The notes beneath the pieces are model-generated. The model searched no databases, had not been told where the DNA came from, and saw nothing but the letters and a program-made list of their open reading frames with translations. The position numbers and the translations under genes were made by a program. From the NCBI RefSeq assembly GCF_009184905.1, contig NZ_WESC01000001.1:124001-188000 (forward strand): a stretch of DNA of 64,000 bases, in the 5' to 3' direction. The DNA is from Parvibaculum sedimenti. Its GTDB lineage: Bacteria > Pseudomonadota > Alphaproteobacteria > Parvibaculales > Parvibaculaceae. Below, piece by piece: positions 27,440-36,885 of this stretch; the first letter of the stretch is position 1, and each line of letters starts with the position of its first letter.

Positions 27440-28837
27440 ATGAGCAATGATTACGTCGTCAAGGACATCAACCTCGCCGACTGGGGCCGCAAGGAAATCG
27501 ACATCGCCGAGACCGAAATGCCGGGACTCATGGCGACCCGCGCCGAATTCGGCAAGTCGCAGCCGCTGAAGGGCGCGCGCATCGCCGGCTCCCTCCACAT
27601 GACGATCCAGACGGCCGTTCTCATCGAGACACTGAAGGCGCTGGGCGCCGACGTGCGCTGGGCCTCCTGCAACATCTATTCGACGCAGGACCATGCCGCC
27701 GCCGCCATTGCGGCCTCGGGCACGCCCGTCTTCGCGATCAAGGGCGAGAGCCTTGAGGACTACTGGGAATATACGCACCGCATTTTCGAATGGGCCGATG
27801 GCGGCACGCCGAACATGATCCTCGACGATGGCGGCGACGCGACGCTGCTCGTGCATCTGGGCCTGCGCGCCGAAGGCGGCGACGTTGCCTTCCTCGAAAC
27901 GGCTTCGAACGAGGAAGAGGAAATTCTCTACGCCGCGATCAAGCGCCGCCTGAAGCACAAGCATGGCTGGTACACGCAGCTCGCCAAGAGCATCCGCGGC
28001 GTGACCGAAGAAACGACCACGGGCGTGCATCGCCTCTACGAGATGCAGAAGAAGGGCACGCTGCTCTGGCCCGCGATCAACGTAAACGACAGCGTCACGA
28101 AATCGAAATTCGACAATCTCTATGGTTGCCGTGAATCGCTGGTCGACGGCATCCGCCGTGCGACCGACGTGATGATGGCGGGCAAGGTCGGCGTCGTCGC
28201 CGGCTTCGGCGATGTGGGCAAGGGCTCGGCGGCCTCGCTCCGCAATGCGGGCGCCCGTGTCATCGTCACCGAGATTGATCCGATCTGCGCGCTGCAGGCC
28301 GCGATGGAAGGCTATGAAGTGACGACGATGGAAGAAGCCGCGCCGCGCGGCGACATCTTCGTCACCACGACGGGCAATGTGGATGTCATCACCGTCGACC
28401 ACATGCGCGCCATGAAGGACCGCGCCATCGTCTGCAACATCGGCCATTTCGACAGCGAAATTCAGGTCGGGGGGTTGCGCAACTTCAAGTGGCACAATGT
28501 GAAGCCGCAGGTGGACGAGATCGAGTTCCCCGGCGGCAACCGCATCATCCTTCTCGCCGAGGGCCGTCTTGTGAATCTCGGCTGCGCGACGGGCCACCCG
28601 AGCTTTGTCATGTCGGCCTCGTTTACGAACCAGACGCTCGCCCAGATCGAACTTTGGACGAAGCCGGATGCCTACGAGAAGAAGGTCTATACGCTGCCGA
28701 AGAAGCTCGACGAGAAGGTTGCCGCACTGCATCTGGAAAAGATCGGCGTGAAGCTGACCAGGCTCAATGACAAGCAGGCTGCCTATATCGGCGTCGACGC
28801 GGCGGGCCCCTACAAGCCCGAGGCCTACCGCTATTGA
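27440..28837 (+). CDS. ahcY: Adenosylhomocysteinase
   Basis: 465-residue cytoplasmic NAD-dependent enzyme that cleaves S-adenosylhomocysteine to adenosine and homocysteine, relieving product inhibition of methyltransferases. It contains [15 protein letters not shown], the NAD-binding Rossmann motif [14 protein letters not shown], the long proteobacterial insertion near residues 150-190, and the C-terminal [14 protein letters not shown] and KPEAYRY. A GAAGGAG ribosome-binding site precedes the ATG. It has its own operator candidate and terminator, so it is probably monocistronic. Confidence 0.97.
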   Translation: MSNDYVVKDINLADWGRKEIDIAETEMPGLMATRAEFGKSQPLKGARIAGSLHMTIQTAVLIETLKALGADVRWASCNIYSTQDHAAAAIAASGTPVFAIKGESLEDYWEYTHRIFEWADGGTPNMILDDGGDATLLVHLGLRAEGGDVAFLETASNEEEEILYAAIKRRLKHKHGWYTQLAKSIRGVTEETTTGVHRLYEMQKKGTLLWPAINVNDSVTKSKFDNLYGCRESLVDGIRRATDVMMAGKVGVVAGFGDVGKGSAASLRNAGARVIVTEIDPICALQAAMEGYEVTTMEEAAPRGDIFVTTTGNVDVITVDHMRAMKDRAIVCNIGHFDSEIQVGGLRNFKWHNVKPQVDEIEFPGGNRIILLAEGRLVNLGCATGHPSFVMSASFTNQTLAQIELWTKPDAYEKKVYTLPKKLDEKVAALHLEKIGVKLTRLNDKQAAYIGVDAAGPYKPEAYRY

Positions 28838-28860
28838 TTTCGGCTCCGGCCGAACCCGAA

Positions 28861-28890
28861 AGGCCCGGCATCTGCCGGGCCTTTTTGTTT
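28861..28890 (+). terminator. Intrinsic terminator after ahcY
   Basis: A perfect 10-bp stem AGGCCCGGCA (28861-28870) / TGCCGGGCCT (28873-28882) with a two-base loop (some pairs near the apex will be open) is followed by TTTTGTTT. It lies 23 bases after the ahcY stop. Confidence 0.88.
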
Positions 28891-28993
28891 GAGGCGGCTT
28901 TGGATGCGCCGTTTCGCACCGCCTCAAGACATGATGTAGTATGGCTTCGGTTGGGCAGATCGGACCGTGCGAGTCGCACGGGGCGCGGGGACA

Positions 28994-31579
28994 ATGACGG
29001 ACATGCGAATGCCGCCGGCAAGGCTGCGGTTGGGGACGAGCGTTTTTGCGCTTGGGTCTGCGCTGCTGGCCGCGCCCGCCGCCGCCGATACGGTGCCCAC
29101 CAGCCTTCAGGAAACTCTGCCCAAGGCATTGGCCACGCTTGGTGTCCCGGCTGAACCCGTCGTCAGCCTCTATATGCTGGGTGCCCTCGGCATTGCGGCC
29201 TTTGGCGTTCTGGCGGCAGTGGCGGGCTTCCGCGCCGCCCGCGTCGCGCGCCGCGTGGCGCTTGCCCGCGAGCAGGAGCTTGCGAGCCTCGATGCCCGGC
29301 TCCATGCAGCGGAATCGATCCTCGCTGCCGAGCCCGACGCCGTTTTCATCTGGACGCCGGAAAGTCTCCGCGCCGCGCCGGGCACGTTTCAATCACGCCC
29401 GCGCATCGTCGGTTCCACCGCGACGCTTGTCGATCCGGCCTCGGGCGATCTCGACTTCTCGTATCTGCTGACGCGTCTCGAGCCAGAGAATGCGGGCCGC
29501 CTCAACACTGCGGTGCAGCGGCTCAGAACGCGCGGTGCGCGCTTTTCACTCCATGTGCAGTCGCTGGACGGGCGCACCTTCGAGGCGGAAGGAAGGCCCG
29601 CAGGCGCTCTCGCCGTGCTCTGGCTGCGCGACGTTACGGGCGAGCGAGCGGAGGTGAGCCGCCTCAACGAGCGCGTCCGCCAGGCCGAGAGCGCCCGTGC
29701 CCGCTTCGAGGAGCATCTCATGACGGCGCCTTTCCCCGCCTGGCGGCGGAACGAGGAGGGCAAGCTCGTCTGGGTGAACGCCGCCTATGCGCGCGCCGTC
29801 GATGCGGCGACGCCACAGGACGCGGTGGAGCGCGGCCTCGAACTTCTGAGCGAGGATATTCTCGCCTCGCTGCGCCGCCGCCTTTTCGATCGCAACCGTG
29901 CCAGCGAACGGGCACATGCGATCATGGCCGGCGAGCGTCGCGCCATCGAGGTTTTCGAGCAGCGCGTTTCAGAGGGGCTTGCCGGGCTCGCCGTCGACGT
30001 CTCCGCCCTCGATGCGACAGAGGCGGAGCTGCGTCGCCATATCGAAAGCCATGCCGCGACGCTCGACCGCGTCGCCACGGCAGTGGCGATCTGCGGTCCC
30101 GACAAGCGGCTCAAATTCCGCAATCGGGCCTTTGAAACGCTGTGGGGTCTCGATCCGCAATGGCTCGACGCCGAGCCCACCGATAGCGAAATGCTCGACG
30201 AGTTGCGCGCCATGCGCCGCCTGCCGGAGCAGGCGAATTTCCCGGCCTGGAAACAGGTGCGCATGGAGCTCTATTCCTCGCTCGATCCGCTGGAGGAATA
30301 CTGGCATCTGCCCGACGGCCGTACGATCAAGGTTCTCGGTCAGGCGCATCCCTTCGGCGGCGTCATCTATCTCTATGAGAATGTGACCGAACAACTGAAT
30401 CTCGAAAGCTCCTACAACACGCTGGCCCGCGTGCAGCGTGAGACGATCGATCATCTCTATGAAGGCGTCGCGGTTTTCGGTTCGGATGGAAGGTTGAAGC
30501 TTTCCAATCCCGCTTATGCGCGCATCTGGAATCTCCCGGCCGAGATGCTGTCGGCAGAGCCGCATGTGAACGATATCGTCGAGGCATGCCGCCCGCTTTT
30601 CAGCGACAAGGCGGACGCGGACAACCTCAAGGCGCGCATCATGATGGCGTCGGGCGTCCGCTCGCAGGCGACGGGCCGCCTCAACCGTCCGGACGGCACG
30701 GTGATCGACTATGCGGTCGTGCCGCTCCCCGATGGCGCGAGCCTGCTCACCTATGTTGACGTCACGGATTCGATCCGCATGGAGCTGGCGCTGCGCGAGC
30801 GTAACGACGCGCTCGAAACGGCGGACCGTCTCAAGTCGGAATTCATCGGCCACGTTTCCTATCAGCTGCGTACGCCGCTCACGAATATCCTGGGCTTCGG
30901 CGAAATCCTTGAGGCCGAGATGTTCGGCGACCTCAATCCGAAGCAGCACGAATATACGCAAGGCATTCTTGAATCCTCCGACACGCTGCTCGACATCGTG
31001 AACGACATTCTGGACCTCACCGTCATCGAGGCGGGTGCGATGACGCTCGACCTGTCCGATGTCGAGATTTCGGGCGTTATCCGCGCCGCTGAGGACTTCG
31101 CGCAGCGCCCTGCGCAGAAGAACCGCGTTGTACTCAAGGTCGATGCGCCGCAAGACCTTGGCTTCATCCGTGCCGACGAAAAGCGCATCAAGCAGATCAT
31201 GATCAATCTTCTGTCGAATGCGCTCGCCTTCACGAGCCCCGGCGATACGATCACCATTGGCGCCGAGCGCCTCGAAAACACGATCCAGCTTTACGTCGCG
31301 GACACTGGCGACGGCATCAAGCCGGAATTCCAGGCGACCGTCTTCGACCGCTTTGAATCGCGCGCCGGTCAGGACCGCCGCCGCGGCGCGGGCCTCGGCC
31401 TGTCGCTGGTGCGGTCCTTCGTCGAACTTCATGGTGGCTGGGTCACACTGGAATCCACGCCGGACGTCGGCACGCGTGTCACCTGCCATCTTCCGGTGCG
31501 GGCCCCGGGTGCTGCGTCGCCTTCCAGCGTCACCGGTCCGGATGTATTCTTCGCCCCGGAGCCTGCCGATCTGCCTTGA
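28994..31579 (+). CDS. divL: DivL-like PAS sensor kinase with tyrosine at the phosphoacceptor position
   Basis: 861 residues. Two N-terminal hydrophobic segments (about 12-32 and 57-80) anchor it in the membrane. Several PAS-type regions follow (about 220-320, 340-465, 475-590). The DHp domain reads HVSYQLRTPLTNILGF: Tyr623 sits where kinases have the phosphoacceptor histidine, and the next residue is Gln instead of Glu. The ATPase domain keeps INLLSNAL, ADTGDGI and GAGLGLSLV. Caulobacter DivL also has tyrosine here and, with DivK, controls the CckA kinase upstream of CtrA. DivL identity is inferred from this and domain layout. ATG 28994 is chosen; a GTG at 28967 is possible. Confidence 0.75.
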   Translation: MTDMRMPPARLRLGTSVFALGSALLAAPAAADTVPTSLQETLPKALATLGVPAEPVVSLYMLGALGIAAFGVLAAVAGFRAARVARRVALAREQELASLDARLHAAESILAAEPDAVFIWTPESLRAAPGTFQSRPRIVGSTATLVDPASGDLDFSYLLTRLEPENAGRLNTAVQRLRTRGARFSLHVQSLDGRTFEAEGRPAGALAVLWLRDVTGERAEVSRLNERVRQAESARARFEEHLMTAPFPAWRRNEEGKLVWVNAAYARAVDAATPQDAVERGLELLSEDILASLRRRLFDRNRASERAHAIMAGERRAIEVFEQRVSEGLAGLAVDVSALDATEAELRRHIESHAATLDRVATAVAICGPDKRLKFRNRAFETLWGLDPQWLDAEPTDSEMLDELRAMRRLPEQANFPAWKQVRMELYSSLDPLEEYWHLPDGRTIKVLGQAHPFGGVIYLYENVTEQLNLESSYNTLARVQRETIDHLYEGVAVFGSDGRLKLSNPAYARIWNLPAEMLSAEPHVNDIVEACRPLFSDKADADNLKARIMMASGVRSQATGRLNRPDGTVIDYAVVPLPDGASLLTYVDVTDSIRMELALRERNDALETADRLKSEFIGHVSYQLRTPLTNILGFGEILEAEMFGDLNPKQHEYTQGILESSDTLLDIVNDILDLTVIEAGAMTLDLSDVEISGVIRAAEDFAQRPAQKNRVVLKVDAPQDLGFIRADEKRIKQIMINLLSNALAFTSPGDTITIGAERLENTIQLYVADTGDGIKPEFQATVFDRFESRAGQDRRRGAGLGLSLVRSFVELHGGWVTLESTPDVGTRVTCHLPVRAPGAASPSSVTGPDVFFAPEPADLP

Positions 31580-31688
31580 GGGTTTTCGGCCTCCGACGCT
31601 CGCTCTTTCCAACCACTGACCATTTTGATAGTTTCGGTCATTCGGTTCGAGGTCGCCCGCGCATGGCAGGCGAGAAAGGGAGGAACCC

Positions 31689-32153
31689 ATGTCCGTCACC
31701 GTCAAAGTCAACGGCGTCAGCCACACGCTCGATGTCGAGCTTGAGATGCCGCTTCTCTGGGTGTTGCGCGACGAACTCGGCCTCACCGGCACGAAATTCG
31801 GCTGCGGTGTCGCCTCTTGTGGCGCCTGCACCGTGCATGTCGATGGCGAGGCGGTTCGCTCCTGCGTGACGCCGGTCGTCTCCGTCGAGAACCGCGAGAT
31901 CGTGACCATCGAAGGCCTGGCCGAAGCCTCGGGTGCCAAGGCGGCGCTTGCGCCCATTCAGGCCGCATGGATCGCCGAGCAGGTCCCGCAATGCGGCTAT
32001 TGCCAGTCGGGCATGTTGATGGCCGTTTCGGCGTTGCTGAAGGAAAAGCCGAAGCCGACCGATGCGGAGATCGACGAGGCGATCACCAATGTCTGCCGCT
32101 GCGGAACCTATCCGCGCGTCCGCGCCGCCATCCACTCGCTATCGAACGCCTGA
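31689..32153 (+). CDS. iorA: (2Fe-2S)-binding subunit of a molybdenum hydroxylase, isoquinoline 1-oxidoreductase alpha type
   Basis: 154-residue small subunit with two [2Fe-2S] clusters. The N-terminal plant-ferredoxin-type domain has [15 protein letters not shown] and a fourth cysteine in RSCVTP. The C-terminal helical domain has QCGYCQSGM and [10 protein letters not shown]. It carries electrons away from the molybdopterin site in the large subunit encoded 11 bases downstream. A GGGAGGAA ribosome-binding site precedes the ATG. The symbol reflects the family; the physiological substrate is not necessarily isoquinoline. Confidence 0.88.
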   Translation: MSVTVKVNGVSHTLDVELEMPLLWVLRDELGLTGTKFGCGVASCGACTVHVDGEAVRSCVTPVVSVENREIVTIEGLAEASGAKAALAPIQAAWIAEQVPQCGYCQSGMLMAVSALLKEKPKPTDAEIDEAITNVCRCGTYPRVRAAIHSLSNA

Positions 32154-32164
32154 GGGAGGGTGCA

Positions 32165-34423
32165 ATGAACATCAAGAAACCCACACGGCGCGGTTTTCTC
32201 ATCGCGGGCGGTCTCGCAGGCGGCGGATTGCTGCTTGGTTACGCCTGGTCCGGCCCTTCGCGTCTCAGCCTGCAGGACAAGGAGGCTGCTCAGAGCGAAG
32301 GCGAGCGCTTCGTCACGACATGGCTCAAGCTCTCGCCGGACAATGTGCTCACCGTTTATGTGCCGCATTCCGACATGGGGCAGGGCGTCATCACTGCACT
32401 TGCCATGATGGCGGCGGAGGAGATGGAGGCCGACTGGACGCTGGTGCGCGCCGAACAGGCACCCGCCGAGCAGGCTTTTGCCAATGAATCGCTCAGTCAG
32501 AATTTCACCGATGGCATCGCGATTCCTTCAATCCTCACCGGCATCAACAATGCCGCCTGGTATGGCGTTGCGAAACTCATGCATCTGCAGGTGACGGGCG
32601 GCTCCTCATCCGTGCGCTGGACAGGCCAGCATGGCATGCGCGTTGCGGGCGCCGCCGCGAAGGACCTGATGATCCGTGCCGCCGCCCGCCGCTGGAATGT
32701 CGATCCGTCGCAATGCGTGGCGCGCCTTTCCCATGTGCATCACGATGCTTCGGGCAAATCCGCGACATTCGCGGAGCTTGCCACCGATGCGTCCGGGCTT
32801 TCGCCACTCTCCAATCCCGTGCTCAAATCGCCCAAGGACTACACGATCGTCGGCAAGCCCATTCCGCGCTTCGACATTCCGTCTAAGGTCGATGGGTCCG
32901 CGAAATACGGCATCGACGTTCACCTGCCGGGCATGCTCTATGCGGCGATCAAATTCGTGCCGGTCTTCGGCGCCGAAGTCGTTAGCTACAACGAGGCGGA
33001 AATTCTCAAGCGCCCCGGCGTCAAGAAACTGGTGCGCTTGCCTGTGGGCGTCGCAGTCATTGCGAATAATTTCTGGCGCGCCAAGGAAGCCGCCGCCGCG
33101 CTCGAACTCAAGATCGATGCCAAGGGCAACGACAAGCGCACCACCGCGTCCATCTATGCGCAGCATGACAAGGACATTGCAGCCGGCGACAGCGCGAAGG
33201 ACGTGGAGATCGGCGATGCGGAGGCCGCCATGAAGGGTGCGGCGAAACTCGTCGAGGCAACATACCGTGTGCCCTACCTCGCCCATGCCTGCATGGAGCC
33301 GATGAACTGTACGGTCTGGATCAAGGCGGACGGCAAGGCCGAAGTCTGGGTCGGCACGCAGGACGCGCTGGGCACGCGCGGACGCATTGCCGACGTCGCG
33401 GGACTTTCCTTCGACGACGTGACGCTTCATCCAATGCCCCTTGGCGGCGGCTTTGGGCGGCGCATCCCCGTGCGCAAGGGGTTTGCCGACTTCCCCAGCG
33501 ACATTGATTTTGCAGCCCTGATCGCCAAGGAAGTCGATGCGCCGGTGAAGCTCGTTTATACGCGCGAGGATGACATCCAGCATGATGCCTATCGCCCGGC
33601 CGTGACGAGTGTTTTCAAGGTCGCGCTGGATGCGCAAGGCCAGCCGGTCGCCTGGCGCAACCGCTATGTGACGAAAGACGATCCAGCGGAAGCCGCGCAT
33701 ATTCCCTACGCGGTGGCCAACCAGTCGATCCGTTCCGTCGAGAGCCCGACGCCCGTGCCGCGCGGCCCCTGGCGCTCGGTCGCGCATTCGCAGCACACAT
33801 TTTTCACAGAGAGCTTCACGGACGAACTCGCTCATGAAGCGGGGAAGGACCCGTTTGAATATCGCCGCGCTCTGCTGAAGGACAAGCCGCGCCATCTCGC
33901 CGTGCTGGAACTTGCCGCAGCGAAGGCCGGTTGGGGCACGCCGCTGCCCAAGGGCCATGCGCGCGGGATCGCCATTCAGGAAGCGTTCAAGACCATCGTT
34001 GCCGAGGTCGCGGAAGTTTCGGTGAGCCACACCGGCGAGTTGAAGGTCCATCGCGTCGTCGCGGCAGTCGATTGCGGTCGCATGATCAATCCGAACACGG
34101 TCGAGCAGCAGGTCGAGTCAGGCATCATCTTCGGCCTGACGGCGGCGCTGCGTGGCGAAATCACGATCGAGAACGGCGCCGTCGCGCAATCGAATTTCCC
34201 CGACTATGAAATGCTGCATATGTCTGACATGCCGTCGATCGAGGTGCATGTGATCGAGAGCGGCGCGGAGCTTGGCGGTATGGGCGAGCCTGCGACGCCG
34301 CCTATAGCGGCGGCCGTCTCGAACGCGGTCTTCGCCGCGACGGGCAAGCGCATTCGTGAATTGCCGCTCAAGAAGCACGACCTTACGCCACTCTCGGCCA
34401 AACTCGCGCAAGCAGCGGAGTGA
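32165..34423 (+). CDS. iorB: Molybdopterin-binding large subunit, isoquinoline 1-oxidoreductase beta type, Tat-exported
   Basis: 752-residue catalytic subunit of the xanthine oxidase family. The N-terminus holds a twin-arginine signal (TRRGFLIAGG, arginines 8-9, then a hydrophobic stretch), predicting export of the folded enzyme. Molybdenum-cofactor loops include PLGGGFGRR and the C-terminal GGMGEPATPP with the catalytic glutamate. It should hydroxylate an N-heterocycle or oxidise an aldehyde, with electrons leaving through the IorA-type subunit. No XdhC/CoxF maturation gene or cytochrome c subunit is adjacent. ATG 32165 is the start that gives the Tat signal. Confidence 0.87.
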   Translation: MNIKKPTRRGFLIAGGLAGGGLLLGYAWSGPSRLSLQDKEAAQSEGERFVTTWLKLSPDNVLTVYVPHSDMGQGVITALAMMAAEEMEADWTLVRAEQAPAEQAFANESLSQNFTDGIAIPSILTGINNAAWYGVAKLMHLQVTGGSSSVRWTGQHGMRVAGAAAKDLMIRAAARRWNVDPSQCVARLSHVHHDASGKSATFAELATDASGLSPLSNPVLKSPKDYTIVGKPIPRFDIPSKVDGSAKYGIDVHLPGMLYAAIKFVPVFGAEVVSYNEAEILKRPGVKKLVRLPVGVAVIANNFWRAKEAAAALELKIDAKGNDKRTTASIYAQHDKDIAAGDSAKDVEIGDAEAAMKGAAKLVEATYRVPYLAHACMEPMNCTVWIKADGKAEVWVGTQDALGTRGRIADVAGLSFDDVTLHPMPLGGGFGRRIPVRKGFADFPSDIDFAALIAKEVDAPVKLVYTREDDIQHDAYRPAVTSVFKVALDAQGQPVAWRNRYVTKDDPAEAAHIPYAVANQSIRSVESPTPVPRGPWRSVAHSQHTFFTESFTDELAHEAGKDPFEYRRALLKDKPRHLAVLELAAAKAGWGTPLPKGHARGIAIQEAFKTIVAEVAEVSVSHTGELKVHRVVAAVDCGRMINPNTVEQQVESGIIFGLTAALRGEITIENGAVAQSNFPDYEMLHMSDMPSIEVHVIESGAELGGMGEPATPPIAAAVSNAVFAATGKRIRELPLKKHDLTPLSAKLAQAAE

Positions 34424-34429
34424 CTAACA

Positions 34430-34466
34430 AAAAAGGGCGCCGAATGATCGGCGCCCTTGTTTCTTG
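34430..34466. terminator. Bidirectional intrinsic terminator between the molybdenum hydroxylase and ferredoxin genes
   Basis: A perfect 9-bp stem GGGCGCCGA (34435-34443) / TCGGCGCCC (34448-34456) with loop ATGA. It is flanked by TTGTTTCTT on the plus-strand side and by a run of A (T on the minus strand) on the other, serving both convergent genes. Confidence 0.88.
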
Positions 34467-34478
34467 TGATGTCGATCT

Positions 34479-34799
34479 TCAGTGCTGCGACTCGGGCAGC
34501 GACACGCGGATGCCGTCGAGCTCCGGCGTCACCTTGATCTGGCAGGAGAGGCGGGAATTAGCCTGAGTGTGCTCGCAGAAATCGAGCATCGTCTCTTCCA
34601 TGTCTTCCTTGCCCGGGATCTTGGCCAGCCACTCTTCCGGCACATAGATCATGCAGGTCGCGCAGGCGCAGGCGCCGCCGCAATCGGCATCGATGCCCGG
34701 CACCATGTTCTTGACCGCGCCTTCCATGAGCGTCAGGCCTTCCGCCACATCGATTGTGTGCTCTTTGCCGTTGTGCTCGACATAAGTAACTTTCGCCAT
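34479..34799 (-). CDS. [2Fe-2S] ferredoxin, adrenodoxin/putidaredoxin type
   Basis: 106 residues. Cluster ligands are C40, C46 and C49 in [15 protein letters not shown], plus the distal cysteine in RLSCQIKV. The CX5CX2C spacing and the following PEEWLAKIP and ME-ML segments are those of ferredoxins serving bacterial P450s and similar oxygenases. ATG 34799 starts the conserved N-terminus [11 protein letters not shown]. The ferredoxin reductase gene lies 53 bases upstream on the same strand, giving a reductase-ferredoxin electron chain, but no P450 or oxygenase is encoded in the window. Confidence 0.92.
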   Translation of the reverse strand: MAKVTYVEHNGKEHTIDVAEGLTLMEGAVKNMVPGIDADCGGACACATCMIYVPEEWLAKIPGKEDMEETMLDFCEHTQANSRLSCQIKVTPELDGIRVSLPESQH

Positions 34800-34852
34800 T
34801 CTCTCCGAACGCCTCCTCACCTATTCAACAATCTTGTCTTGACGACGCCTTA

Positions 34853-36091
34853 TCAGGCGTTCGCTACTTCCTTCATGGAAATGCTTTCGTCGGCCAGCCG
34901 CTTCGGGTCGAGCTTCGCCTGCTTGGCGATGAGCTGCCGCGCCATCATGAATTCGGGCGCGCGGTTGACCGCATCGACGGCGATGAGAACGCCGTCCTTC
35001 AGATAGAAGACCGCGAAGCTGCGGCCCTCGGCCGGATTGCCGCGCGTGACGGCTTCCGTATAGCCCGTCGAAAGCCCGGCGATCTGGAGCTTCAGATCGT
35101 ACTGATCCGACCAGAACCACGGCACCTGATTATAAGGCTTGTCCTTGCCGGTGATGGCTGCCGCCGCGGTCTTTCCCTGCTCAATGGCGTTGTGAACGCT
35201 TTCGAGCCGGAGCCTGCGGCCATATACGCCGTTCGGATGGTTGGTGCAGTCGCCAGCCGCGTAGATGTCAGGATCGCTCGTCCGCGTCATCTCGTCGACG
35301 ACGATGCCATTCTCGACCGTGACGCCTGCGTCCTGCGCAAGTTCCGTGTTCGGAATGATGCCGATGCCAACCACGACGAAGGTGCAGGGAAAGCTCTCAC
35401 CTTCACCCGAGACGACATGAGTGATGCGTCCGCCTTCGCCCTCGAAGCCCGCCACCGTCACGCCGGTGCGGATGATGACGCCTTCCTCGCGATGAATGCG
35501 CTCGTAGAAATGCGAGACGATGGGATCGACGACGCGCGCCATGACGCGTTCGGCGGTTTCGAGCACGGTGACCGAGATGTCGTGTTTCTTCGCGACGGCT
35601 GCCACTTCGAGACCGATATAGCCGCCACCGACGACGACCATTTTCGCGCCCGGCTTGAAGTTCTTCTGGATTTCGTGAACGTCCGCGACGGAGCGGAGGT
35701 AGTACACACCTTCGAGGTCGAAGCCGGGCACGTTGATCTCGCGCACGCGGCTGCCTGTCGCGATGATGAGCTTGTCGTAAGCGATTTCGCGCCCGTCGCT
35801 CGTCAGCACAACCTTCTTCGCCCGCTCGATCGCGGCAACGCGGGTCGAAAGCAGGAGTTCGCAACCGGCATTCGCATAGAACTCGACGGGTTTCAGCTCC
35901 ACGCGGTCGAAGCCGATTTCACCGGCAAGAAATTTCTTCGAAAGAGGAGGGCGCTGATAGGGAGGCTCGGCCTCGTCGCCGATCATGCGGATCGGCCCTT
36001 CATAGCCCTCCGACCGCAGCGACATGACAGCCTGTGAGGCCGCCTGTCCGGCGCCGATGATGACGATTCCGTTGGTTCCGCTCGTACTCAC
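34853..36091 (-). CDS. FAD-dependent ferredoxin reductase (putidaredoxin/rhodocoxin reductase type)
   Basis: 412-residue NAD(P)H:ferredoxin oxidoreductase. An FAD-binding Rossmann motif is at the N-terminus (IVIIGAGQAASQAV), a second nucleotide-binding fold in the middle (MVVVGGGYIGLEVAAVAKK), DIYAAGDCTNHP near residue 285, and a C-terminal reductase domain with WFWSDQYDLKLQIAG. It should pass electrons to the adjacent [2Fe-2S] ferredoxin. The GTG at 36091 is chosen because GGAGG lies seven bases upstream; an ATG at 36139 would add 16 unrelated residues. Confidence 0.9.
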   Translation of the reverse strand: MSTSGTNGIVIIGAGQAASQAVMSLRSEGYEGPIRMIGDEAEPPYQRPPLSKKFLAGEIGFDRVELKPVEFYANAGCELLLSTRVAAIERAKKVVLTSDGREIAYDKLIIATGSRVREINVPGFDLEGVYYLRSVADVHEIQKNFKPGAKMVVVGGGYIGLEVAAVAKKHDISVTVLETAERVMARVVDPIVSHFYERIHREEGVIIRTGVTVAGFEGEGGRITHVVSGEGESFPCTFVVVGIGIIPNTELAQDAGVTVENGIVVDEMTRTSDPDIYAAGDCTNHPNGVYGRRLRLESVHNAIEQGKTAAAAITGKDKPYNQVPWFWSDQYDLKLQIAGLSTGYTEAVTRGNPAEGRSFAVFYLKDGVLIAVDAVNRAPEFMMARQLIAKQAKLDPKRLADESISMKEVANA

Positions 36092-36378
36092 GTCCGCTCC
36101 TCCCGCTCTCTTCAAGTCCCTGCCTGTCAGGCTGTTCATCGCCTTTTACAGAGGCGCCGCCTGCGCGTCACTGTCCCAAAGACGGGTCAGGATGCCGCGG
36201 TTGCCAGCGGGCTGTGAGAGCATCTTTTTCTGAGGCAACACTCCGCCATAAAAATGACGGTAGCGTCAACTTCTATATTCCGAATATTGCCGGATGCGAC
36301 ATCGCGCCGGGGCGTCAAATTGACAAATCAGGCCGTTTTTTCTCCTATGGCGGTCCCGTTCGGCCCTATGTTCGCAAA

Positions 36379-36885
36379 ATGTCAGCACCCTCAGCCGAAA
36401 ACGAATTGTCGATTCCGCTGCCCGACGAGGCGGCGACCGAGCGTCTGGGTGCGCGCCTTGGCGCCCTTCTGCAACCAGGCGACTTCGTTTCGCTTTCGGG
36501 CGATCTTGGCGCGGGTAAGACTGCGCTCGCCCGCGCTGCCGTTCGGGCGCGGCTCGGTGATTGGCAGGAAGAGGTGCCGAGTCCGACTTTCACTCTGGTC
36601 CAGACCTATGAGGCACCGGACCTTCTCATCACCCATGTCGATCTCTATCGTCTCGACCGGCCGGAAGACGCTGCTGAACTGGGCCTCGGCGACGCGCTGG
36701 ACGAAGGCGCGCTGCTGGTCGAATGGCCCGACCGGCTGGGCCGTCTTCCGCAAGACCGTCTCGACATTTCCATTCGTCTCGTGGGAGAAGGCGGAGCGCG
36801 CGAGGCCCATCTGACGGGCCACGGGCAATGGGCCGCGCGACTTCGAGAGTTGCATGATCCCTTGGCGGGACTAAAGGACGAATGA
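36379..36885 (+). CDS. tsaE: tRNA threonylcarbamoyladenosine biosynthesis ATPase TsaE
   Basis: 168-residue P-loop ATPase that works with TsaB and TsaD in making t6A at position 37 of ANN-decoding tRNAs. It has FVSLSGDLGAGKTALARA (Walker A), SPTFTLVQTYE and HVDLYRLDRPEDAAELG, all characteristic. The C-terminal extension after about residue 135 is poorly conserved. Its stop overlaps the ATG of amgK by four bases (ATGA). ATG 36379 begins the conserved protein; longer in-frame starts extend into the upstream non-coding region. Confidence 0.92.
   Translation: MSAPSAENELSIPLPDEAATERLGARLGALLQPGDFVSLSGDLGAGKTALARAAVRARLGDWQEEVPSPTFTLVQTYEAPDLLITHVDLYRLDRPEDAAELGLGDALDEGALLVEWPDRLGRLPQDRLDISIRLVGEGGAREAHLTGHGQWAARLRELHDPLAGLKDE

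Noticed and set aside
27233-31957. Two long minus-strand frames (719 and 662 codons)
   Set aside because: Antisense to ahcY and the DivL-like kinase, whose motifs are unambiguous; the shadow frames have arginine/histidine-rich translations without domains.
36255-36268. TGACG/CGTCA inverted repeat upstream of tsaE as an operator
   Set aside because: Only 5 bp with a four-base loop; too short to separate from chance in this composition.
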